Source: Streptomyces sp. NBC_01463
GTDB lineage: Bacteria; Actinomycetota; Actinomycetes; Streptomycetales; Streptomycetaceae
Length of the DNA stretch: 64,000 nt
Assembly: GCA_036227345.1 (NCBI GenBank)
Contig: CP109468.1
Coordinates: 6,634,001-6,698,000, forward strand
Reading direction: 5' to 3'
In this document: piece after piece, positions 28,517 to 38,088 of the stretch
How positions within the stretch are numbered: the stretch's first letter is position 1
Layout: every line of letters starts with the position of its first letter
The notes under the pieces: model-generated
The model's input: the letters and a program-made list of their open reading frames with translations, nothing else
Databases searched by the model: none
Told to the model about the DNA's origin: nothing
Translations under genes and position numbers: made by a program

Positions 28517-28669
28517 GGCACGACGCTACGGGCGGCGCCCCCGCAACCGGGTCCGCACTGTGCCGGTGCACAGCCAAGTCCCGCCCGCCTTGGGACGGCG
28601 CCCCGCAACGGGCCCGGGGCGGGGCGCGGGCGGACGCACACCTTCCGACGTTGTTTACGCGGAAGTAAC

Positions 28670-31510
28670 GTGCCGGTCGTGACTCCATCGACGACCGTGC
28701 ACAGTCCGCTCCGGCTGTACGGCCGCAGCGGTGAACTCGCCATCCTGGAAACCCTCCTGGGGCGGCTGCGGCACGGTGACGGCGGCGCGCTGGTCCTGAC
28801 CGCGCTGCCCGGCTTCGGCCGCACCGCGCTCCTGGACAGGGCCGTGGCCGCGCACCGGGAGCGGCGCACCGGCCCCGTGCTGTCCGCCACCGCCGCTCCC
28901 GCCGAGCGGCGACTGCCGTACAGCGGGCTGCACGCCCTGCTCTGTTCCGCGCCCGGCCCGCTCCCGCTGTCGCCCGACCGGGTGCTGCGCGACGGCATCA
29001 CCGCCACCGAACTGCTCGTCCTGCTGCGTGAACTCGGCGCGGAACGTCCGCTGTTGGTGTCGGTGGACGACGCGCACGGCTGGGATCAGGAATCGCGCGC
29101 CGCCCTCGTCTTCGCCGCCCGCAGACTCGGCGCGGGCAGCCGGGTCGCGGTGGTGATCGGTGCCGGGGACGAGACGAGCTTCGCGGGGCTGCCCGCGCTG
29201 CGGCTCGGCCCCCTCGACGACGATGCGGCGGCGGCGCTCCTGGACCGGATCACCGAGGCCGCCGGCGCCGCGGACCAGGTCGACCCGGTGGTCCGCGGCG
29301 AGTTGCTGCGGGAGGCGGCCGGCAACCCCCGGCTGCTCGCCGGACTCGCCGCCCGGCTCACCCCCGACCACCTGGCCGGCCGCATCGCGCTGCCCTGGCC
29401 GCTGCCCGGTGCGGAGGACGTCCTGGACGCCCACGCGGCCCGCCTCGACGGGCTGCCCCCGGACACCCGCACCCTCCTGTTGCTCGCGGCCGCGGCGCAG
29501 GAGCACGAGCCGGAGGGCGCCGGCACCGATGGTGCGCTCCTGCTCCGCGCCGCCGTATCGGCCGGCCTCGGTCCCGCCGCGCTCGACCTCGCGCTGCTCA
29601 CCCCGTCCGGGACCGCGGGCGCGCTCCAACGGGCGGGGGAGCGCGTCCACTTCAGCCATCCCCTGGTGCGCCGGGCGGTCCTGCACCGCGCCTCCCCGCA
29701 GCGCCGCCGCGCGGTGCACGGCCTGCTCGCCACCTTGCTGACGCCGGTTCAGGCACTGCCTCCCGCACATCCCCATCCGCTTCCGTTTCCCTCTCCGCGG
29801 CGCCCGGCGTCCGGGCCCGCCCTGCTGCCCGCGCTCGTCCAGCGGGCCTGCGCCGCGGCGGGGCCCGATGACGCGCTGGCCGACGCGCTGGAGGCGGCGG
29901 CCGTGGCGCCGCGGCAGCATGCCGAACGGGCGGCCGCACTCGCCCGCGCCGCCGGGCTCTCCACCGACGAGGCGGTGCGGGCCGCCCGGTACGCGGCGGC
30001 GGCCGAGCACACCCGGCTGGCGGGCGACGCCGGGAGGGCCCGTGCACTGCTGGCACGGGTCGGCGCGCGCCCCGCGCACGACGGCGCCCACCTGGTGCGC
30101 GGCCTGCTCGCCCTGCGCGACGGACCGGCGACCGACGCTCACGAGGCCCTCCTCACCGCCGCCGCGCTGCTCGCCCCGCACGACCCGCGGCGCGCCCTGG
30201 ACGCCCGCCTCGGCGCGGCCGAGGCCGCCTGGGCGATGGGCGACGCCCTCGCGTACCTCGACGCCCTGACCCGTATCCCGGCCTCCGCGGCCGATCCGGC
30301 CCTCGTGCAGTACCGCGACGGCATGTGCGCCGTGCTGCGCGGACGCGTCGCCGAAGGGCAGGCGCTGCTGCGCCGCTGCGTCGAATCCACCGGCCGGGCG
30401 CACGACCCCGCCGTCCTGCTGCGCGGCGGGGTGGCGGCCCTGGTGGTGGGCGATGTCGACGGGGCGTGCCGCTCAGGGGCCCGGGCCCTGGCCGCCGTCC
30501 GGGCCGCCGGGCCCGAGGCGCTGCTGCCGCAGGCGCTGGAGCACCTGGCGTACGCCGAGCTCCGGGCCGGCCGCCATGCCCGCGCCCGCGCCCACGCGCT
30601 GGAGGGTCTGCACGCCGCCCGGCGTACCGGGCAGCCCAACACCGCATCCCACCTGCACGCCGTGCTCGCGCTCGCCGCCTCCGTCGAGGACGGGACCGAG
30701 GCCTGCGCCACCCACGCGGACGCGGCCCTGGCCGGGGCGGGACCGCACGGCCTCGCGCAGGCCGCGACCCTCGCCTCCTGGGCGCTCGCCCGCGCGGACC
30801 TGGCGGCGGGGCGCTCCGGCGAGGCTGCGGCCCGCCTCGACCCGCTCGTCAGGCCCGGCCCCCGGCGGGGGCACTTCGCCACCCGGATGCTCGCCGTTCC
30901 CTGCTACGTCGAGGCGTCCGTCCTGGCCGGGCGGGCGGACCGGGGCAGGGGAGGGGACCCGGTGGCCGACGCCGTCGCGGAGTTCGCCGTCTGGACCACC
31001 CGGACCACCGACCCCCAGGCCCCCGCCCAGCTGGCCCGCTGCCGGGCCCTGCTGGCGGCACCGGCCGACGCGGCCGGACGGTACGAGGAGGCGCTCGCCC
31101 ACCACGACCGCGCGGGCGGCGACTTCGAGCACGCCCGCACCCAGCTGCTGTACGGGGCCTGGCTGCGCCGGCGCCGCCGCACCCGGGAGGCCAGGGGTCC
31201 GCTGCGGGACGCCCTGGTCGCCTTCGAACGGTGCGGCGCACGCGCCTGGGAGGCCAGGGCGAGCGGTGAACTGCGTGCCGCGGGCGAGGCCGTGGAGGCG
31301 CCGGCCGCGGCCGGCGGACCCGATCCGCTGGCCGTGCTGACCCCGCAGCAGCAGCGGATCGCCCGGTGCGTCGCCGAGGGGGCCACCAACCGTGAGGTGG
31401 CGCTGCGGCTCTCGGTGAGCACGCGGACCGTCGACCACCACCTGCGCAATGTCTTCGCCGCGCTCGGCGTGCGGTCGAGAACGGAGCTGGCCAGGGTGCT
31501 GGGCAGGTAG
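28670..31510 (+). CDS. LAL-type (large ATP-binding LuxR) transcriptional regulator
   Basis: About 946 residues. An N-terminal AAA-type ATPase region starts near residue 20. Its Walker A-like motif reads PGFGRTALL, with Arg where the essential Lys should be, and a Walker B-like LLVSVDDAHGWD follows. The middle 550 residues are Ala-rich helices resembling tetratricopeptide repeats. The C-terminal 60 residues are a LuxR helix-turn-helix (LTPQQQRIARCVAEGATNRE, then STRTVDHHLRNVF). GTG 28670 with GGAAG four bases upstream; GTG 28679 is an alternative. The long open frame upstream of it overlaps the divergent hydrolase and is not coding. Target genes and ligand unknown. Confidence 0.88.
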   Translation: MPVVTPSTTVHSPLRLYGRSGELAILETLLGRLRHGDGGALVLTALPGFGRTALLDRAVAAHRERRTGPVLSATAAPAERRLPYSGLHALLCSAPGPLPLSPDRVLRDGITATELLVLLRELGAERPLLVSVDDAHGWDQESRAALVFAARRLGAGSRVAVVIGAGDETSFAGLPALRLGPLDDDAAAALLDRITEAAGAADQVDPVVRGELLREAAGNPRLLAGLAARLTPDHLAGRIALPWPLPGAEDVLDAHAARLDGLPPDTRTLLLLAAAAQEHEPEGAGTDGALLLRAAVSAGLGPAALDLALLTPSGTAGALQRAGERVHFSHPLVRRAVLHRASPQRRRAVHGLLATLLTPVQALPPAHPHPLPFPSPRRPASGPALLPALVQRACAAAGPDDALADALEAAAVAPRQHAERAAALARAAGLSTDEAVRAARYAAAAEHTRLAGDAGRARALLARVGARPAHDGAHLVRGLLALRDGPATDAHEALLTAAALLAPHDPRRALDARLGAAEAAWAMGDALAYLDALTRIPASAADPALVQYRDGMCAVLRGRVAEGQALLRRCVESTGRAHDPAVLLRGGVAALVVGDVDGACRSGARALAAVRAAGPEALLPQALEHLAYAELRAGRHARARAHALEGLHAARRTGQPNTASHLHAVLALAASVEDGTEACATHADAALAGAGPHGLAQAATLASWALARADLAAGRSGEAAARLDPLVRPGPRRGHFATRMLAVPCYVEASVLAGRADRGRGGDPVADAVAEFAVWTTRTTDPQAPAQLARCRALLAAPADAAGRYEEALAHHDRAGGDFEHARTQLLYGAWLRRRRRTREARGPLRDALVAFERCGARAWEARASGELRAAGEAVEAPAAAGGPDPLAVLTPQQQRIARCVAEGATNREVALRLSVSTRTVDHHLRNVFAALGVRSRTELARVLGR

Positions 31511-31726
31511 GAACCGCCGGGCGGCCGCAGGGGTCCGGCGCCGGGGGCCGGGCCGGGAGGTTGCAGGACCGTGATGAGAAGAACGCCGCAGACCCCTAGG
31601 TACCGACTGGGCGGTATGCCATTCTGCGGGCGTCAGGATGATTCGGTGTGCTCATGCCCAATGCCGGGCTGGGCGAACCGGAGCCGGCCGATTTCCGGAG
31701 CCGGCCGAATCCCGGTGGAGGCCGCC

Positions 31727-33103
31727 ATGCCGCAGGTCGTACGTTCACGGGTCAGGGCGCTGCACGGGCCGCCACCCGTCGCGCCGATGCCGCGCCGCTT
31801 CCGTTCACTGGCCGATCGCGAGGCCGTCGCCGTACTGCACCGGGCCGCCCGGGTGCTGGTCGAGGCGCTGCCCGAGCTGACGGACCGGCTGGTCGAGGCG
31901 TTGCGCGAGCAGGAACCCGCCTACCGCTCGGCGATCGAGGCCGACGCGGCGGACATCTGGCAGGAGGTGCACCACTCGCTGCGGCACAACGTCCAGTCGC
32001 TGATCCAGCCCCGCGAGTTCCGGGACGCCGCCCACCGCACCTCCCGGCGTATCGGTGAGGTCAGGGCCGAGCAGGGTCTGCCGCTCGACGCGGTCCTGCA
32101 CGCCTTCCGGATGGGCGGTGCGATGGTCTGGCAGGACCTCGTGGACGAGACCGCGCGCCGCCACCCCGAGGACATCCGGCTGCTGGTGCATGTCGCGGCG
32201 GACGTCTGGAACTTCGTGGACGAGCACTGCGGCGTCGTCGCCGACGCCTACCGGCAGACGGAGCGCCGGCTGGTCTGGCGGCGGGAGAACCGCCAGCGCC
32301 TGATGACGGCGGCGCTGCTGGACGGCACCGCGCAGATCGCCGAACTGCCGGAGGCCGCGGCGATGCTGGGGCTGCCGGAGCAGGGCAGGTACGCGGTGCT
32401 CGCGGTCGCCACCGCCCGCCGCGCCCCGCACGGCACCACGCACCCTCCGATGACGCTGCCCGCCGGCACGGACGCGCTCTGGCACCCGGGACCGGAGGCG
32501 GAGTTCGCGATCGTCCCGCTGACCTGGGGCGAGGGGGCGGCCGAGGCCGCCGCACCGGTCGCCGACACGGCCGGCACCGCGTCGGCCGGGGGGAGCGAAG
32601 GGCCCGAGGCGCCGGCCGGCGCGGTCGACGGGGACGCGGAACTGGCGGCGTTGGCCGCCGGCCTGTCCGTCCCGCCGGGCGCCCGGGTCGGGATCAGCTC
32701 CGCCGTCGAAGGACTGGCGGCGGTCGGGGACGCCCGCCGGCTCGCCGAGACCGCGCTGCGGGCCTGCCCGGCCGGCGGCGGCGTCGTCCTGCTCGACGAG
32801 CAGCTGCCCGCGGCCCTGGTCGTCTCGTCCCCGGGACTCGGCTCCGCGCTCGCCGCCCGGGTCCTGGGTCCGCTGGACCGGCTGGACCCCGCCGACCGCG
32901 ACGTGCTGATCGAGACGCTCACGGCATGGCTCGACTCGGACGGTTCGGCGCAGCGCGCGGGAGCCCGTCTCTACTGCCACCGCAACACCGTCCTGAACCG
33001 GCTGCGCCGGTTCGAGCAGCTGACCGGCCGCTGCCTGACCCGCCCGTCCGACGCGGTCGAGGTCTCCCTCGCCCTGGCGGCACGGCGCCTGCTCACGGAC
33101 TGA
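31727..33103 (+). CDS. PucR-family transcriptional regulator
   Basis: 458 residues. An N-terminal four-helix sensor-like region runs to about residue 190. A GGDEF-like or linker region with an Ala/Pro/Gly-rich insert sits around 240-300. The C-terminal PucR helix-turn-helix reads [25 protein letters not shown]. Proteins of this type activate catabolic genes in response to a metabolite. ATG 31727 is chosen because GGTGGAGG lies six bases upstream; the frame extends to 31571 without a good ribosome binding site. The acetate-type symporter gene follows on the same strand after a terminator, so a regulatory link is possible but unproven. Confidence 0.86.
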   Translation: MPQVVRSRVRALHGPPPVAPMPRRFRSLADREAVAVLHRAARVLVEALPELTDRLVEALREQEPAYRSAIEADAADIWQEVHHSLRHNVQSLIQPREFRDAAHRTSRRIGEVRAEQGLPLDAVLHAFRMGGAMVWQDLVDETARRHPEDIRLLVHVAADVWNFVDEHCGVVADAYRQTERRLVWRRENRQRLMTAALLDGTAQIAELPEAAAMLGLPEQGRYAVLAVATARRAPHGTTHPPMTLPAGTDALWHPGPEAEFAIVPLTWGEGAAEAAAPVADTAGTASAGGSEGPEAPAGAVDGDAELAALAAGLSVPPGARVGISSAVEGLAAVGDARRLAETALRACPAGGGVVLLDEQLPAALVVSSPGLGSALAARVLGPLDRLDPADRDVLIETLTAWLDSDGSAQRAGARLYCHRNTVLNRLRRFEQLTGRCLTRPSDAVEVSLALAARRLLTD

Positions 33104-33169
33104 GACCGCGGACGAGGGCGCCTGGCACGCGGACTGGGAACGCGGGCCGAGAGCACGGACCGGGAACGG

Positions 33170-33202
33170 GGGAGCGCACGCGCGGCCGGCGCGTGTGCTC
33201 CC
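33170..33202 (+). terminator. Terminator after the PucR-type regulator
   Basis: 14-bp arms with one mismatch, GGGAGCGCACGCGC (33170-33183) and 33189-33202, around a 5-base loop. The rest of the 293-base gap to 33397 is GC-rich with no credible gene and should hold the symporter promoter. Confidence 0.65.
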
Positions 33203-33396
33203 GCACAGTCCTCCCCGCCACCCGCTGTACGCGCGCAGCGCACCCGCCCCGCCCGCTGTACGCGGATCCGGGCACCTGATGCCGTAACCGGCATGCCTCC
33301 CGTGCCCCCGGAATCCCGCGCGCTCCACGCACCCCGCGCGCTCACGAACGCCCCCGCACCCGCCGCCCCCTGCGCCCCGGCCCCGGGAGCGCGCCG

Positions 33397-34995
33397 GTGA
33401 GCGGCGGCTTCGACGCCCGGTCGCTGGCCGTCGTCGTCTTCCTCGGCTTCGTCGCCGTGTCGCTGCTGCTGTGCGGGCTGGCAGCCGCGGACCAGGACGA
33501 CCCGGAGCACTTCTACGCGGGCGGCGGCTCCGCCCTCGGTCCGGCCGGGAGCGGACTGGCCATCGCCGGCGACTACATCTCGGCCGCCACCCTGCTCTCC
33601 ACGACCGGCTCGGTCGCGCTCGCCGGCTTCGACGGCATCCTCTTCGCCCTCGCCACGGTCGCGTCCCTGGTCCTGGTCATGCGGATCCTGGCCGAACCGA
33701 TGCGCCGCAAGGGCGTGTTCACCCTCGGCGACTTCCTCGCGGACCGGCTCGGCGACCCGACCGTACGCCGCGCCCTGGGGATCACCACCCTGGTCGTCCT
33801 GACGCCCCTGCTGCTGGTGCAACTCGCCACCGCGGGGCGGGTGATGACCTCGATGTTCGGGCTGCCGGACGGCGCGCTCACCAGCTGCACCGTCGCCAGC
33901 GGCGCCCTGATGGTCTGCTACTCCGCCGTCGGCGGCATGCGCGGCACCGGCTACATCCAGATCGTCAAGGTCGCGGTGGTGCTGGCCGCGGTGACCCTGC
34001 TGGCCGGCCTGGTGCTCGCCCGCTACGGCTGGAACCCGTTCGCCCTGTTCGACGCCGCCCGGCAGGGCAGCGGGGCCGGCGGCGCGTACGCCCGCCCCGG
34101 TCTGCAGTTCGGCCACACCCTCTCCGGCACCCTGGACCTGCTCGGCTTCCAGCTCACCCTGGTCCTCGGCGCCGCCTGCATGCCGCACATCATGATGCGG
34201 CTGCACCCCATGCGCGACAGCTGGACCGTGCGCCGCGCCACCGTCTGGGCGGCGGCCCCGGTGGCCTTCCTGTGCGCCGGTGTCGTCGTGGTCGGCCTCG
34301 GCGCGGCCGCCCTGCTCGGCCACAAGGTCATCCAGGCCGCGGACCCGGCGGGCGGCACGGCGCTGCTGCTGGTGACCGGCGCGCTCGACCCGGGCGCCGG
34401 CGGGCCGCGCGAGTCCCTGCTGTTCGCGTTCGTGGCCTGCGCGGTGTTCGCCACCACGCTGGCCGCCGTGGCCGGCATCACCCTGGCCGCCGCCTCGTCC
34501 CTGGCCCGCGACTTCGCGGCGAAGGCCCGGGCCCGTACGGCCGCCCGCTCCGACCGGTCCGCCGGGCGCGAGATCCTCCGCGCCCGGCTGGCCGTCGTGC
34601 TGGTCGGCGCGCTCTCCGTCTACGTGTCGACGTACACCCACGAGCGCAATCCGCAGGTGCTGCTCTCGCTCTCCTTCGCGGCCGCCGCCTCCGTACTCCC
34701 GCCGGTCCTGCTGTACGCACTGTTCCGGCCGGGCTTCGACGCGCGCGGGGTGCGCTGGACGGTCTACGGCACGCTGCCGCTGATCGCGGTCCTGATGGTG
34801 TTCTCGCCCGCGTTCTCCGGCACCCCCATCGCGCTGTTCCCGTCCCGCGACTTCCACTGGTTCCCGCTCCAGACGCCGGGCCTGATCACGATCCCGGCCG
34901 GCTTCCTCCTGGGGTACCTGGGGTCCCGTACCGGGCGGCGGGAGCGGCCGGCGGCAGAGGGCTCGGCCCGTCGTGCAACTTTTATTGCGCAATAG
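33397..34995 (+). CDS. Sodium:solute symporter (cation/acetate symporter type)
   Basis: A 532-residue membrane protein of the SSS family with about thirteen hydrophobic segments. It is closest in pattern to ActP-like acetate or short-chain carboxylate permeases: an extracytoplasmic start, then FYAGGG and IAGDYISAATLLSTTG (a sodium-site region), and GGMRGTGYIQIVK. It should import a monocarboxylate with Na+. GTG start with GGGAG about 8 bases upstream. The last codons (FIAQ, TAG) are written in the first of two TTGCGCAA palindromes that precede the ArsR-type regulator gene, so operator and coding sequence overlap. Confidence 0.85.
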   Translation: MSGGFDARSLAVVVFLGFVAVSLLLCGLAAADQDDPEHFYAGGGSALGPAGSGLAIAGDYISAATLLSTTGSVALAGFDGILFALATVASLVLVMRILAEPMRRKGVFTLGDFLADRLGDPTVRRALGITTLVVLTPLLLVQLATAGRVMTSMFGLPDGALTSCTVASGALMVCYSAVGGMRGTGYIQIVKVAVVLAAVTLLAGLVLARYGWNPFALFDAARQGSGAGGAYARPGLQFGHTLSGTLDLLGFQLTLVLGAACMPHIMMRLHPMRDSWTVRRATVWAAAPVAFLCAGVVVVGLGAAALLGHKVIQAADPAGGTALLLVTGALDPGAGGPRESLLFAFVACAVFATTLAAVAGITLAAASSLARDFAAKARARTAARSDRSAGREILRARLAVVLVGALSVYVSTYTHERNPQVLLSLSFAAAASVLPPVLLYALFRPGFDARGVRWTVYGTLPLIAVLMVFSPAFSGTPIALFPSRDFHWFPLQTPGLITIPAGFLLGYLGSRTGRRERPAAEGSARRATFIAQ

Positions 34996-35007
34996 ATATT
35001 GCGCAAG
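34984..35007. promoter_or_regulatory. Tandem TTGCGCAA operator
   Basis: Two copies of the 8-base palindrome TTGCGCAA (34985-34992 and 34999-35006) with 14-base spacing, in an AT-rich island, just before the ArsR-type regulator gene. The spacing and symmetry fit a dimeric ArsR-type repressor controlling itself and the MFS exporter. Confidence 0.6.
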
Positions 35008-35034
35008 TTTTCTTTCCTATCTACCGTGGAGGGC

Positions 35035-35622
35035 ATGGCAAGCAACGAATCACGCCGGGTGTCCGACCTCGGCACGCTCAAGGCGTTCGGGCACCCCCTG
35101 CGGATGAAGCTCTACCGCGCGCTCTACATCGCCCGGCAGGCCACCGCCTCCCAGCTCGCCGAGCAGGTCGACGAGCAGGTCTCGCTCGTCAGCTACCACC
35201 TGCGCAAGCTCGCCGACCACGGCCTGATCGAGGAGGCCGACCGGGAGGGCAGGGACGGCCGCGAGCGCTGGTGGCAGGCCGCGTCGAAGGGGCTGCGCTT
35301 CCACGACGAGGACTTCAGCGACGCGCCGGAGAAGGCCGCCACCCACACCGCGGTCAGCCGGCTCTCGTTCGACCAGCACATCGAGATGTACCGCCGCTTC
35401 CTCGACGCGTACCGCACCTGGACGGCGAAGTGGCGCAAGGCCTCCTACACCTCGGAGTACCTGGCCCGGCTGACCCCCGACGAGCTCTCCGCGCTCGAAC
35501 GCGAACTGCACGCGGTCATCAACCGGTACGAGGAGCAGGGCCGTACCCGCGACGAGGCGGGCGACACGGAGGACCGCGAGAACGTCGCGCTGCACCTGTA
35601 CGGCTTCCCGTTCCGGACCTGA
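35035..35622 (+). CDS. ArsR-type winged-helix transcriptional regulator
   Basis: A 195-residue regulator with an ArsR-like winged helix at about 8-90 (RMKLYRALYIARQATASQLA, EQVSLVSYHLRKLADHGLIEE) and a helical C-terminal part of about 100 residues. No metal-binding Cys cluster is present, so it is more likely to sense a small organic molecule. ATG 35035 is the conventional start, but its GGAGGG is very close; GTG 35026, three codons upstream, is equally possible. A twin palindrome lies 20-50 bases upstream. An MFS exporter follows, so it is probably the repressor of that pump. Confidence 0.85.
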   Translation: MASNESRRVSDLGTLKAFGHPLRMKLYRALYIARQATASQLAEQVDEQVSLVSYHLRKLADHGLIEEADREGRDGRERWWQAASKGLRFHDEDFSDAPEKAATHTAVSRLSFDQHIEMYRRFLDAYRTWTAKWRKASYTSEYLARLTPDELSALERELHAVINRYEEQGRTRDEAGDTEDRENVALHLYGFPFRT

Positions 35623-35637
35623 CCGTTCCGGACCTGA
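35608..35637 (+). repeat. 15-base tandem duplication at the regulator gene's 3' end
   Basis: CCGTTCCGGACCTGA occurs twice back to back (35608-35622 and 35623-35637), followed by decayed copies to about 35670. The first copy contains the last codons and stop of the ArsR-type gene, so the duplication extends past the stop without changing the protein. Confidence 0.75.
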
Positions 35638-35704
35638 CCGTCCCGGACCCGGACCGTTCCTGACCGTTTCAGCCCGACCCCGGCTTGCTCCGAGAGGACG
35701 CCCC

Positions 35705-36955
35705 GTGACCGTCACCCTCAGCGCCACCGAAGCCCCCGGACGCCCCGCCCACCGCGACGGCAACGTCCTGCGCTGGCTCGGCGCCTACACGGCGTCCACG
35801 ATCGGCGACAGCGTCTACTACATGGCCCTCGCCTGGGCCGCCGCCCGTACCGGCAGCGCCTCGCAGACTGGTCTGGTGCTCGCCGCCGGCTCCATACCCC
35901 GGGCCGTCCTGCTGCTCGGCGGGGGAGTGCTCGCCGACCGGCTCGGGCCGCGCCGCGTCGTCGTCGCCAGCGACACCGCCCGCTGTCTCGTCATCCTCGG
36001 CCTGGCCGGCACCCTGCTCCTCACGTCGCCCACGGTGTGGATGCTGATCGCCGTCGCACTCGTCTTCGGCGCGGTCGACGCCCTCTTCCTGCCCGCCGTC
36101 GGCGCCCTGCCGCCCCGGATCACCGCCGCCTCCCAGCTCGCCCGGGTCCAGGGACTGCGCGGCCTCGCCACCCGCACCGCCAACGTGGTGGGCGCCCCGC
36201 TCGGCGGCGTCGCGGTCGCCCTCGGCGGACCCGTCCTCGCCTTCGCCGCCGCGGGCGTCCTCTTCGCCGTCTCGCTGCCGCTGCTGCTGGCCGTACGCAT
36301 CAGCCCGCTGCCCGTGACGGACCAGGCCGAGGCGGCACCCGCAGGCACCGCCCGGCGCGAACTGGCCGACGGACTGCGCTACATCCGCCGCCACCCCCTC
36401 CTCGGACCGCTGATGCTCGTCGTCGCCGTCAGCGAACTCGGCTTCGTCGGACCCCTCAACCTCGGCCTGATCCTGCTCAGCGACGAACGCGGCTGGGGTG
36501 CGTCCGGCATGGGCTGGGTCGTCGCCGCCTTCGGCGCCGGCGCGGGCGCCTCGGCCCTGCTGCTCACCGTGCGGGGCCGCGTCCCCCGGGCCGGACTCGT
36601 CATGTGCCTGACCGTGCTGGTCGGCGCGGTCGCCATCGGGGCCCTGGCGTTCGCGCCGTCCGTGCCGCTCGCCGCGGGGGTCGCGTTCCTCATCGGACTC
36701 TTCGCCGGCCTCGGCGGCGCCCTGTGCGGCGCGCTCACACAGACCGCCGCCGACCCCGGCTACCTGGGCCGGGTCACCTCGGTCTCGACGCTCTTCACCC
36801 ACGCGCTCGCGCCGCTCAGCTACCCCGTCACCGGCGCGGCCGTCGCCCTCTGGGGCACCGGACCGGTCTTCGTCGCCAGCGCCGTGCTGTGCGGGGCGGG
36901 CGCGGTGGGCGGCCTGGCCTTCACCCGGCTGCGCCGCGCGGAACTCCCGGGCTGA
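35705..36955 (+). CDS. MFS transporter (probable drug or metabolite exporter)
   Basis: A 416-residue major facilitator protein with twelve hydrophobic segments and the characteristic loop 2-3 motif GGVLADRLGPRRVV. It resembles MFS_3/enterobactin-exporter-like (EntS type) pumps. A cytoplasmic central loop lies near 195-215. GTG 35705 with GAGAGGA upstream. It follows the ArsR-type regulator on the same strand, a usual pairing for a ligand-induced efflux pump. The transported compound is unknown. It converges on the TIGR03085-type gene. Confidence 0.88.
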   Translation: MTVTLSATEAPGRPAHRDGNVLRWLGAYTASTIGDSVYYMALAWAAARTGSASQTGLVLAAGSIPRAVLLLGGGVLADRLGPRRVVVASDTARCLVILGLAGTLLLTSPTVWMLIAVALVFGAVDALFLPAVGALPPRITAASQLARVQGLRGLATRTANVVGAPLGGVAVALGGPVLAFAAAGVLFAVSLPLLLAVRISPLPVTDQAEAAPAGTARRELADGLRYIRRHPLLGPLMLVVAVSELGFVGPLNLGLILLSDERGWGASGMGWVVAAFGAGAGASALLLTVRGRVPRAGLVMCLTVLVGAVAIGALAFAPSVPLAAGVAFLIGLFAGLGGALCGALTQTAADPGYLGRVTSVSTLFTHALAPLSYPVTGAAVALWGTGPVFVASAVLCGAGAVGGLAFTRLRRAELPG

Positions 36956-36976
36956 GGCCGCCCCGGGCGGCCGGCC

Positions 36977-37609
36977 CTACATCCCCAGCTTCGCCGTCGT
37001 CAGCCGGCCGATCGCGTCCTGTTCGCCCTCCAGCTCCACCCGCGCCGCGTCCTGCCGTCCGAACGCGAACAGCAGCAGCTCGCCCGGCTCACCGGTCACC
37101 GTCACCACCGGGGTGCCCTTGTGCGCCACCGCCGTCTGGCCGTCCGGGCGGCGCAGCACCAGCCCCACCGGGGCCTTGCGGCCCAGCATCCGCGCCGCCT
37201 TCTCCGTACGCGACCACAGGACGTCGGCGAAGACCGGGTCCAGCTCCCGCGCCGACCAGTCCGGCTGTGCCCGGCGGACGTCCTCCGTGTGCACGTAGAA
37301 CTCGACCGTGTTCGCCGCCTCGTCCAGCTGCTTCAGCCCGAACGGGGACATCCGCGGCGGACCCGTACGGATGAGCTGGATCAGTTCCTCGTACGGCTTC
37401 GCGGCGAATTCCGCGGTGACCCTCTCGCTGCGGTTCCTCAGCGGTCCGATGAGGGTCCCGGCCGCCGCGTCGGGCCGCCGCTCCCGCACCACCACATGGG
37501 CCGCCAGATCACGGGCCTTCCAGCCGTGGCAGAGGGTCGGGGCCTCCGGGCCCACGGCCTCCAACAGGTCGGCGAGCAGAAGTCGTTCGCGCTTCGCATG
37601 GGTCGACAT
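36977..37609 (-). CDS. TIGR03085-type metal-binding protein (DinB/mycothiol-dependent-like)
   Basis: A 210-residue actinobacterial protein of the TIGR03085 type. Its N-terminal half resembles the DinB/maleylpyruvate-isomerase four-helix fold: [40 protein letters not shown] with metal-binding His residues, and [13 protein letters not shown]. Such proteins often use mycothiol, but the reaction is unknown. ATG 37609, with only a weak ribosome binding site. The longer upstream frame overlaps hisI on the other strand. It is divergent from hisI with 84 bases between starts. Confidence 0.82.
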   Translation of the reverse strand: MSTHAKRERLLLADLLEAVGPEAPTLCHGWKARDLAAHVVVRERRPDAAAGTLIGPLRNRSERVTAEFAAKPYEELIQLIRTGPPRMSPFGLKQLDEAANTVEFYVHTEDVRRAQPDWSARELDPVFADVLWSRTEKAARMLGRKAPVGLVLRRPDGQTAVAHKGTPVVTVTGEPGELLLFAFGRQDAARVELEGEQDAIGRLTTAKLGM

Positions 37610-37681
37610 GTCCGCCAGCGTACGACCGCCGTCCACCGTCCGCCCAGTGGACGCACGCCCGGAAGCCCTCCGCAGCCACGG

Positions 37682-37687
37682 CACAAT
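37682..37687 (+). promoter_or_regulatory. Predicted -10 box of a leaderless hisI transcript
   Basis: CACAAT lies exactly six bases before the hisI ATG, which lacks a Shine-Dalgarno. The spacing matches hisD and the DUF2752 gene. Confidence 0.35.
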
Positions 37688-37693
37688 GGGCAG

Positions 37694-38077
37694 ATGACCA
37701 GCACGCCCACGCCCGGCACCCCCCGGCCCGCCAGCGACCTCGACCCCGCCATCGCCGCCCGCCTCAAGCGCGGTGCCGACGGACTGGTCCCGGCCATCGC
37801 CCAGCAGTACGACACCGGCGAGGTGCTGATGCTCGGCTGGATGGACGACGAGGCCCTGCACCGCACCCTCACCACCGGCCGCTGCACCTACTGGTCGCGC
37901 AGCCGCCAGGAGTACTGGGTGAAGGGCGACACCTCCGGCCACATCCAGCAGGTCAAGTCCGTCGCCCTGGACTGCGACGCCGACACGGTCCTCGTGAAGG
38001 TCGACCAGACGGGCGCCGCCTGCCACACGGGCGACCGCACCTGTTTCGACGCCGACGTCCTCACGCTCGGACAGTAG
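37694..38077 (+). CDS. hisI: Phosphoribosyl-AMP cyclohydrolase
   Basis: Opens the purine ring of phosphoribosyl-AMP, the third step of histidine synthesis. 127 residues, monofunctional, without the HisE domain. Metal-binding residues are in [21 protein letters not shown] and TCF (Asp and Cys ligands), and the substrate strand GWMDDEAL is present. It lies 11 kb from the other his genes, directly upstream of trpE (11 bases), so histidine and tryptophan genes share a transcript here. The start at ATG 37694 may be leaderless. Confidence 0.96.
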   Translation: MTSTPTPGTPRPASDLDPAIAARLKRGADGLVPAIAQQYDTGEVLMLGWMDDEALHRTLTTGRCTYWSRSRQEYWVKGDTSGHIQQVKSVALDCDADTVLVKVDQTGAACHTGDRTCFDADVLTLGQ

Positions 38078-38088
38078 GGTCAGCCGCC

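Noticed and set aside
28655..28675. GTTTAC-n6-GTAAC operator-like match before the LAL gene
   Set aside because: The halves are unequal and a single weak site of this sort is expected by chance.
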